A DNA stretch of 64,000 nucleotides, taken from the NCBI GenBank assembly GCA_028023455.1, contig JAQFVV010013283.1:1-64000 (forward strand), read 5' to 3'. The stretch's first letter is position 1. Each line of letters opens with the position of its first letter. The notes beneath the pieces were generated by a model. That model ran no database searches. It worked only from the letters and a program-made list of their open reading frames with translations, and was not told the DNA's origin. Source of the DNA: Epiperipatus broadwayi. Taxonomy: Eukaryota; Onychophora; Udeonychophora; Euonychophora; Peripatidae. Positions 57,471-64,000 of this stretch are shown piece after piece. The translations under genes and the position numbers were made by a program.

Positions 57471-57785
57471 AATATTTGCGATTGGTTTCAACTAAACAGA
57501 GTGCAAATATGAGATTTTGATTGCAATAAAAAATAAATAGCGTAATAGCTAAAATTATATCAGCAATAAAGGCAGTGAATAAGATTTATAATAATTAAGT
57601 AATAAGCGTCTCAATAAAATTAAAACCGTTGTGGGTTAATGTTTTCTTTACTTTGATGTATAGGAAACAGCCTATAATTAATTAGCCAAATGCATTAAGT
57701 TGTATATTTGAGGGGGAAATGCTGCAGAAAAATGTTGCATTTAAAAGATCTTAAAACTTCCACATCGGAAAAACTATTTCAAAGA
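57471..57785. other. AT-rich spacer
   Basis: Nothing recognised. Confidence 0.5.
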
Positions 57786-57802
57786 GTATTGAAAGAGGTC
57801 TT

Positions 57803-57891
57803 TTTTTAATGCGTCAAAGCGTCGGCCGGGAAGCGAACCCCGGGTCCACTGCTTGTAAGGCAGCTGTGCTAACCACTCGGTCACCAACGCT
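57803..57891 (-). mobile_element. tRNA-Val-like SINE (reverse), best preserved, 17 bp target duplication
   Basis: The minus strand gives a nearly complete 72-nt tRNA shape: acceptor GCGTTGG/CCGACGC (seven pairs, one wobble), D-arm ACCGAGTGGTTAGCAC, anticodon stem GCTGC/GCAGT around CTTACAA (UAC, valine), short variable loop, T-arm CCGGG(GTTCGCTT)CCCGG, then TTTGACGCATTAAAAAAA. The flanks 57786-57802 and 57892-57908 both read GTATTGAAAGAGGTCTT. The tail is short, so the element is a tRNA plus a mini-tail and could be close to the source form. Confidence 0.95.
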
Positions 57892-57908
57892 GTATTGAAA
57901 GAGGTCTT

Positions 57909-58560
57909 GATATCAATGATTATATAAAGGACGACATATTTATATATTGATCATTTGAATCCAAATAAATAATGGTGTAATGATTGCGATTTTTGTCTTT
58001 AGATTTTAAGTTGAAAATGGCATTTATGACTATCACCTAGGAACGGATAAAGTATCTGCATGGTGTTGTTATGACTTCAATGTTTAATAATATCATGGTT
58101 TGTTGGTAACGATGGTGTGAATAAAAAAAAAAATTAAAAAGAACTATTTTTAGAAATATAAAGTCGCCTATTACATAACTTTGTTTTCATTATCAATAAC
58201 GATAAGAAATAATTTTATTTTGGAGTATTTGTTATTTTCCATATCGTAGTCACTAGTTAACTTCCAAAAGACTGATCTCACATAAAATAGCTGGCTACCG
58301 TCACCAATTCTTTCTGACTCACATATTAACGAGAAAAGCCAAGAATATTTTCCACTAGTTCTAGATTATATAATGAAACTGGATTCAAGGTATATTAATA
58401 TATCTAATTTGCCTGTAACTTGAAGTTGCAAGGAAAAGAACATCATTGGAATCTAGTATGAGTGTGGGTAGATTTTGAATTAAAAAAGTTAGACGAGAGA
58501 AAGAAAGAATTGATTCACTTACACAATAAATTTGTCTGAAGGTTTGTAATGATGGTATCT
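57909..58560. other. AT-rich spacer
   Basis: The minus frame 58385-58594 overlaps the edge of the following inverted repeat. Nothing recognised otherwise. Confidence 0.5.
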
Positions 58561-58703
58561 TATAAGATGTGATATGTTGGACTATTTCCATCATTTATGA
58601 GTGAATGTTGAATGTATAAAAAATTTTAAACTTTATTTAAACTTTCCAAATACAAACAACTTGTTAGTAATAACACAAGAATAGACAATACAGGTTAGTA
58701 ATT

Positions 58704-58748
58704 ACACAACGTTTCGAGTAGTATTATTCTCCACTCCTCTTCAGGTGT
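58704..58748 (-). ncRNA. Hammerhead-ribozyme-like motif (minus strand)
   Basis: Minus strand reads ACAC|CUGAAGA|G|GAGUGG-loop-CUACUC|GAAAC|GUU|GUGU. The CUGANGA and GAAA blocks are the hammerhead core. GAGUGG/CUACUC is a six-pair stem II (one G-U) with a 9-nt loop. ACAC/GUGU can form stem I, and A-C-G-U after GAA is a minimal self-complementary stem III that would need a dimer; the nucleotide after it is U, allowed at the cleavage site. Penelope-like elements are known to carry hammerheads in their LTR-like ends (established knowledge). The one unpaired base between core and stem II is a weakness. No cleavage has been shown. Confidence 0.5.
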
Positions 58749-58805
58749 TGCTGGCCTGCGTGCACAGTGACAAGTGAATATTGTTACTGTGCATATAGGC
58801 CAGCA

Positions 58806-58850
58806 ACACCTGAAGAAGAGTGGAGAATAATACTAATCGAAACGTTGTGT
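58806..58850 (+). ncRNA. Hammerhead-ribozyme-like motif (plus strand), slightly mutated
   Basis: ACAC CTGAAGA AGAGTGG-loop-CTAATC GAAAC GTT GTGT: same order as the minus-strand copy, with one stem II change (CTAATC for CTACTC). A third, more decayed copy follows at about 58874-58918 (CAAAATG for CGAAACG). Confidence 0.45.
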
Positions 58851-59275
58851 TGTCACTGTGCATATAGGCCAGCAACACCTGAAGAAGAATGGAGAATAAT
58901 ACTACTCAAAATGTTGTGTAATTACTAACCTATATTGTCTATTTGTGTGTTATTACTAACAAGTTGTTTGTATTTGGAAAGTTTAAATAAAGTTTAAAAT
59001 TTTCTATACATTCAACATTCACTCATAAATGGTGGAAATAGTCCAACATATCACATCTTACTTACACAATAATATTTTTGGAATTAGTAAAATGAGGTAG
59101 AATAGATGGGAAATTTTACATCAATAGAATGTTCATGTCAACGACAATGAAGATGAGATGATGTGGATTTGGAGTTAAAAAAGATTGAATAAAATCTTAT
59201 GATTGCTCTATTGATGTCAACTAAAGTTTTTTGATACTCATTTAATATTTTTTCATTACAGGTCTACGCCCTTCC

Positions 59276-59496
59276 CCCTCAATTCCAAGCAAATGACAGA
59301 GAAATTGAGATCGGATACATGGACAGAAATTAGCAAATCTTTAAGACAAGATAAAAGACCACATGTGAGATGGATGGATAAAATAAGAAAGTGTGCAGGG
59401 ATGATGTGGAGAAGAGAAGCTAAAGATCGGAGAAGATGGATTGAACTTGGAAAGACCATCCTGCAATGGATTGATAATGGTTGATGATGATGACTT
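59276..59496 (+). mobile_element. RTE-like LINE, 3' end
   Basis: 63-codon frame 59293-59484: DTWTEISKSLRQDKRPHVRW, MDKIRKCAGMMWRREAKDRR, then a W-I-E-L and an immediate stop. This is the RTE C-terminus (RP..RW.DDI....G..W...A.DR..W) with the standard TTGATGATGATGAC tail. Cleanly open, so among the least decayed RTE pieces here. Same tail in reverse at 61540. TTTTTCATTACAG at about 59250 resembles a splice acceptor but is probably accidental. Confidence 0.85.
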
Positions 59497-59639
59497 TTAA
59501 TAGCTGATTAGAATGCTAAAGAAAGAAGGTTGTTAGTTACTATGAATGTTGAAGCAGACATAATATTCTAATGCTGAAGTCAATTATGTCTTTTGATTGT
59601 TAGATTCTTTAATGCAGCCAAATCGCTTTGTATACTTAT

Positions 59640-60110
59640 TAATACATTGTACAGGCTTAAACCTGCATTTATATGTATAATATATGCGGGATTCGAACTC
59701 ACTTTCACACGACCCACTACTCTCAGTGCCATCTCATATTCCTGACCCACCTGATCACACACATGTTGAAAAGATAAATAGTCACCAATATAAGTATTTC
59801 ATGCTAAACCAGCAATCACCAGTTGGTCTAGATTACTATCTTCACACACATATATATATATATATAATCAGTGCTCAGCTTTATATTAAGATAGCCAATC
59901 TTCATACTTTAATGGACAGGCTTCAAACTATTCCAACTCACAACTCTTCAGCCTTCTATTTCATTGAAAATCTGATGGTGGAACGTTCAAAGCCCTTGTT
60001 AGTGCCAAGGTTGTCATCTTACCCATGTTGACATATTAGTCATTCTGACCTCTCATGTACAGGAGAATAATCCATTTATATGTACATATGCGAGGGATGG
60101 GCAGACCTTT
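59640..60110 (-). repeat. Foldback family, single-orientation copy
   Basis: Begins with the short hairpin GTACAGGCTTAAACCTGC (GCAGGTTTAAGCCTGTAC), then GGGATTCGAACTC (inverse B box GAGTTCGAATCCC), GACCCACTACTC, AAAAGATAAATAGTCACCAAT, CAGTTGGTCTAGATTAC, ATCAGTGCTCAGC, GATAGCCAATCTTCATAC, TTGAAAATCTGATGGTGGAA. The best-preserved B-box end in the family and the basis for calling it tRNA-derived. The + frame at 59684-60031 is a by-product. Confidence 0.85.
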
Positions 60111-60129
60111 TACACACTATTTATATAAA

Positions 60130-60186
60130 TTTAATATTTACTAAAGCTTCATCCATTCCCAAATTTGCTAACCTTACCCATAATCT
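60130..60186 (-). repeat. 57 bp fragment of the 38 kb LINE
   Basis: TTTACTAAAGCTTCATCCATTCCC...CTAACCTTACCCATAATCTACTT matches 39595-39650 of the LINE (ACTAAAGCTTTATCCATTCTC...CATAATCTATTTC) with a few changes. It lies between two foldback copies, as if captured during their duplication. Confidence 0.7.
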
Positions 60187-60345
60187 ACTTAATACATTGT
60201 ACAGGCTTAAACCTGCATTTATATATGTAATATATGAGGGATTCGAACTCAGACTTTCACACGACCCACTACTCTCAGTGCCATCTCATATTGCTGACCC
60301 ACCTGATCACACACATGCTGAAAAGATAAATAATTACTGTATATA
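60187..60345 (-). repeat. Foldback family, 5' fragment
   Basis: Repeats 59640-59790 (TACAGGCTTAAACCTGCATTT, GGGATTCGAACTCAGAC, GACCCACTACTCTCAGTGCC) with high identity, then stops after AAAAGATAAATAATTACTG. In its first ~150 bp it is a near-duplicate of the copy 550 bp upstream. Confidence 0.8.
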
Positions 60346-61082
60346 CGTATTGGAAACGAAACTGATTGCATTCTTTGCAATAATAGTGTATGATTTTACT
60401 TTTAACAGCAAAAATGTAGTCAGGAAACGAGTGTATACTAAATATAAAATATTGACTGGTTATATATTTGATTTAAAAAACAACAATTTAGTAATAATTA
60501 CATTGGTCTGTATAAGTTTATTAAAAGTATTTTATTTAGTAATTACTGTTACCTTGATTTTAGAACTGTAGATCAGTAAATCTAACCCTGTAAAGCATGT
60601 CGCAGGGCATGAAATAATAAAAGGATGGGTGCAAAGGCGTAAAAAATAGACAAAAAAAAAATTAAAAAAAAAGCAAGCAATTAATTACTGAAAACAAAAT
60701 AAGAGAAGATACATTGCGATAATATAAAAATAAAATATCATCCTTAAAAATAGATAAATACATATATGTAACAGTAATAAAAGAAAAACAAATATAGAAA
60801 AAAAAAATTAGGGCCCTAAAAATCATTGGAAGCAAGTGGGAAGATTAAAGTGGATACGGAAAGTTGGATCTCAAATACTAAAAGGTTGCAATCTGTTGCT
60901 GTAGATAAATAATTCTAAATAGTTTACAAATAGTAAAAATATTCCTGGAATAGTTTAAAATGCTGCTGTTATGATGAATATATTTAAGTCAGATTATGAA
61001 AGAATTTATCAATTTATTAAGCCAAGCAGATGATATAATAATAACGTGAAAGGCTAAAATCTTCGACAGATGCGCTTTAAAA
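60346..61082. other. AT-rich spacer
   Basis: Nothing recognised; A-runs at 60652-60675. Confidence 0.5.
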
Positions 61083-61216
61083 AATGCTTATGTGACAGCC
61101 AATCAGATGTAATAATGACAGCACCATCTTTTTTCTGTATTCTGGCTTGTGTTTTAGAATTAAGAGTTCCAGGTGCAGTCATTATTACATCTGATTGGCT
61201 GTCACACAAGCATTTT
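61083..61216. repeat. MITE-like hairpin, about 45 bp arms
   Basis: AATGCTTATGTGACAGCCAA...TAATGACAGCACC and its inverse GGTGCAGTCATTA...TTGGCTGTCACACAAGCATT, with a loop of about 50 bp. Arms nearly identical. The frame at 61070-61264 is a by-product. Confidence 0.85.
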
Positions 61217-61539
61217 CTTGAAAGAATTTATCATAAAATTAAAGTAACTTTCAACATTGTTTGACAATGCTGAAGTTATTTTTTTATGAACACACTGAAA
61301 TAAAAAGAAAGGTCAAAGAAATTCTTTGATTTTTTTGTTCCTGAGGTCATGACTCTTGTGAGGATGTCTTTTGATGTTAAGGGTGCTTGACATTTGTAGT
61401 GAGTTGTGGATGGTTTCATGTGATTACATGAAGGTTTTGTTAATATTTTTCACTTGAAAAGGTCTATTTATTTAATTGTCAGAAAGTTTTATAATTTTAC
61501 TAGTATTTCCGTTAATGTTTATTCTATTTTGATTATATC

Positions 61540-61870
61540 TGTATCATCATCATCATCATCATCATCGTTTTCAACCATTATTGATTCACTTCAAGATGAA
61601 GGCCTCTCCAAGTTCAATTCATCTTCTTTGATTTCCAGTCTCTCTTCTCCACATCACCCCAGTGCACTTCTTATTTCATCCATCCATCTCACATGCAATC
61701 TCTTTCTAGGTCTTTTACAATATTTTGGAAGCTGGTTTAAGATTCCATCTGTCTATCCATTGTCACTTCTTTTAGAGATATATACAGCTCTATTACACTT
61801 CAGTATTTTAATTCTTTCAACACTGTCAGTAACAATTGTTTGAATTCTCTCACCAAGATATTTCATTTTC
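61540..61870 (-). mobile_element. RTE-like LINE, 3' end (reverse)
   Basis: Starts with the tail (ATC)n at 61542-61566, then the inverse of the TTGATAATGGTTGA-type end (AACCATTATTGATTCACTT). Minus strand frames give R(K)RCTGV-type text, RWMDEIRSAL (inverse of TCATCCATCCATCTCAC), and DRVERIKILK-type text near 61800. It is a mirror copy of the element type at 59276-59496 and 29061-29592. Confidence 0.75.
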
Positions 61871-61999
61871 GATTATTTCTTGTTACCATAACAGACATAT
61901 CTCTATACTTTATTGAGTAAATTTCCAAGTCTAAAATCCATTAATACACATTTATTAAAAACTTTCTATTTCAGGTGCATAGGCATATTTTTATACCCA

Positions 62000-62412
62000 T
62001 GTATAGATAGATAGATAGATGAATAGATAGAAAAGATAGATGGATGGATAGATATAGGTAAATAAATAACTAAATAGATAGATAGACAGTAGATAGATAG
62101 ATAAATGGATAGATAGATAAATAGATAGATAAATAGATGGATGGATAGATATAGATAGATAACTAAATAGATAGATAGAGTAGATAGATAGGTAAATGAT
62201 TAGATAGATAGATAAATGGATAGATAGATAGTTAGAAAAATGTAAATAGATAGATATAGATATCTGGAAAGATAGATAGTAGATAGATTGATAATGAATA
62301 AATAAATAATGGATAGATAGATAAGTGGATAGATAGATGGATAGATAGATAAATGGATAGATAGTAGACAGATAGATAAATGATAGATAGATAGATAAAT
62401 AGATAGATGTTG
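62000..62412 (+). repeat. Interrupted (GATA)n microsatellite, about 410 bp
   Basis: GATA/GATAG units with TAAATA, GGAT and AGTAG interruptions. The minus-strand frames through it (I/Y/L/S repeats) are artefacts of the repeat. Confidence 0.95.
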
Positions 62413-64000
62413 TAACACCCAGTATATAAGGGTGTTACAGCAAAACTAAAGAATGTATGCAAACAAAAGATACATAGGTTTTAGAACACCAATCTGAAGC
62501 TTTGGGAGGAGGGTATTCATTATAAATAGCGTTCCATCTATAAAGCTCATGATTGTAATTATCATAAAATAATATAGCTTTTATTGATTTAATCAAAGCA
62601 TTAGACTCATTAATTAAACAAGTTTATGGCATTAGTTGAATGCCTACCAAAGTTTGCTTGTATTATACAGTTTCAATCTGAAGGAATGAGAGGAAAATTT
62701 ATTACTGCAGATGAAATTCTGAGGCTTTGGAAAGAAAACTGGTGTTAAACAATAATACGTGCTTCAGCAACATTTTTTTAAAATGTCCGTAGCCTTGATC
62801 TATTAAAAGGTGCTTAATGAAACTGGAATTAAAATGCATTAATGGAATTTTTAATTTTAATTGATTAAAAGCAAAAACAAGAACTTCATCTTCTTGGATT
62901 CTAAATTTACTGTATGTTATTGACAATGATATTTTTGCCAGTTCAAAAGAATCTATAACATATACTAATGGAACATTTAAATACTTTGATTAATCATTAA
63001 TATTCAAAATATTCAAATTCTTTATCAGCTAATATTGGAGGAAAAATCCTCAGCAACTTTTAATCTGAATGGTTATGAATTTGGGAATGTAACCCAATTA
63101 AATAACTTCATAGCTTTTTAATTAGAAAGTGGACTTAGATGTTATTCTCGTGTGCTTTTAACAAATTAAAAGATGTAGTATCTTATTACAGGACCATAGC
63201 CACTGCAACTAAATTAGCTATATAGAGAATTGTTATTTTACATAATTCAGCCCATGAAAATAAGATTTGCTCACTCTATGTAAAGCCTTTAGACAAGTTT
63301 CATTTAAGGATGGTTTACAAAATTTAAAAATACAATGGTAAGATTATAAAATCAATTAGTATGTTTTTTGAGTTGCTAGATATAATGTTATACATTCCTC
63401 GATTGTAAAATCACACCTTCTTAGATGAGACCTTTAAAATGAATAAACAAAACAAGGCTGCACGAACTTGAGTATGGTTTTCATAGTAGAGATAGATCCT
63501 GTTTATGTTATAAGGATTATGCAATGCCACTCGTTTCCATTGGGAAGCTAAAGCAGAGAATATAATATATCAGAGAGATACAATTAGATATGGTGTTGGG
63601 GTACTTTGGAAAGAAAACTTTTTTGCTAAAGAAATTCAAGGAGTACATTGCAAAATATCACATAAACAGAAAAGTGAACCAGCATGGTTTATATGTGGAT
63701 GTATTTGTGTTATGCAGATTGGTTTAATCATTACAAAATTTCATTTCTAGGGCAGTTTCTTTTATCTTTTTCTTTTCTTGGTATTCATGGCCATACTTGT
63801 TTATGAGTGGCTGCTGTATGTATATATGTGTTCGCGCGTGCACATGTATTTTAAGTTTATAAACTAATAATATTATTTTTTAATAAAAAATGATAACAAA
63901 ATTTAAATTGTTTAAAATTAATTCTTTTAATAAATTAAATATGGTGCATAGATTGATCGATGTCATTTATCGGTTGGATGTGTCAGCGTAGATTTTGGGC
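62413..64000. other. AT-rich sequence with an unplaced protein-like stretch
   Basis: The minus frame 62702-62926 (SITYSKFRIQEDEVLVFAFN, LMHFNSSFIKHLLIDQ) is protein-like but short and I cannot assign it. It may be a transposon remnant. The last 300 bp show nothing. Confidence 0.35.

Larger units (their letters stand above)
58561..59065. repeat. 505 bp inverted repeat of a Penelope-terminus-like sequence
   Basis: Left arm 58561-58760 and right arm 58860-59065 are inverses: outer TATAAGATGTGATATG / CATATCACATCTTA, then GGACTATTTCCATCATTTATG / CATAAATGGTGGAAATAGTCC, TTTAAACTTTATTTAAACTT / AAGTTTAAATAAAGTTTAAA, ACAACTTGTTAGTAATAACAC / GTGTTATTACTAACAAGTTG. The right side has an extra tandem piece (58781-58853). 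The same terminal text (AACTTTATTTAAACATTTC ... TTAGT, CTGGCC) lies at 30060-30190 downstream of the Penelope remnant, so I read it as the LTR-like end of a Penelope-type element. Confidence 0.8.

Noticed and set aside
57803-57891. Functional tRNA-Val gene
   Set aside because: The fold is good, but exact flanking 17 bp duplications, an A-rich tail and eight sister copies make it a SINE; the T-loop is also irregular.
59245-59275. Splice acceptor TTTTTCATTACAG before the RTE open frame
   Set aside because: The frame is clearly the RTE C-terminus and no donor or host exon is visible.
59684-60571. Two + frames of 115 and 163 codons
   Set aside because: They run through copies of the foldback repeat (same peptide LSHDPLLSVPSHI in both) and into filler; repeat-derived.
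62200-62462. Two overlapping minus-strand frames rich in I, Y, L and S
   Set aside because: They are translations of the GATA microsatellite.
1-64000. CRISPR array, operon, phage or bacterial defence system
   Set aside because: No regular direct repeats with unique spacers, no tightly packed genes or ribosome binding sites; the elements present are eukaryotic.

Overview
This is eukaryotic, almost certainly invertebrate-animal, DNA. It is very A+T-rich, has no bacterial gene architecture, and consists mostly of interleaved transposable elements and their remnants in AT-rich filler. The mix of Penelope-like retroelements with GIY-YIG endonucleases, RTE-like, Tx1/L1-like and other APE-type LINEs, a Tigger/pogo-like DNA transposon family, a tRNA-derived SINE and GATA/TA microsatellites fits an AT-rich metazoan such as a mollusc, chelicerate or cnidarian. 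The species cannot be named from the sequence. No rRNA, intact host gene, CRISPR array or operon is visible. The only candidate host coding exon is at 681-962 (-).

Layout. 0.5-2 kb: possible secreted-protein exon and Tigger-like copy 1. 2-6.8 kb: two SINEs and a 1.5 kb block of direct and inverted copies of a foldback family. 7.3-8.6 kb: a clean 1252 bp terminal-inverted-repeat element holding telomere-like repeats. 10-15 kb: four palindromes and Tigger copy 2, which keeps a CENP-B/Tigger-type helix-turn-helix remnant. 16.6-18 kb: Tigger copy 3 and a SINE. 19-21.8 kb: unclassified GC-richer patches and a six-copy array of a CACCTGCGAGTGAT-like motif. 22.5-23.5 kb: a 5'-truncated Penelope-like element. 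24-28.6 kb: two SINEs with target duplications and two palindromic foldback copies. 29-35 kb: RTE and Penelope-like remnants and a hammerhead-like end. 36.4-41.8 kb: a near-full-length APE LINE with a tandem array of its own 3' end and two distinguishable target duplications. 43.8-48.3 kb: a LINE remnant, a foldback copy, an RTE 3' end and a Tx1-like LINE with a long target duplication. 48.6-49 kb: two SINEs. 51.7-55.1 kb: three large duplicated or inverted blocks. 55.5-57.9 kb: a Penelope-like GIY-YIG fragment and two SINEs. 58.5-59.1 kb: a 505 bp inverted repeat carrying hammerhead-like motifs on both strands. 59.3-62.4 kb: RTE 3' ends, foldback copies, a hairpin and a GATA array.

The strongest window-wide signal is the number of long inverted repeats, about fifteen in 64 kb. 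They come from several unrelated families, so any transcript crossing the region would carry many long hairpins. All element coding regions carry frameshifts, stops or truncations. Parts of the 38-41.8 kb LINE are the best preserved. Family assignments rest on motif recognition by eye; no database search was run.
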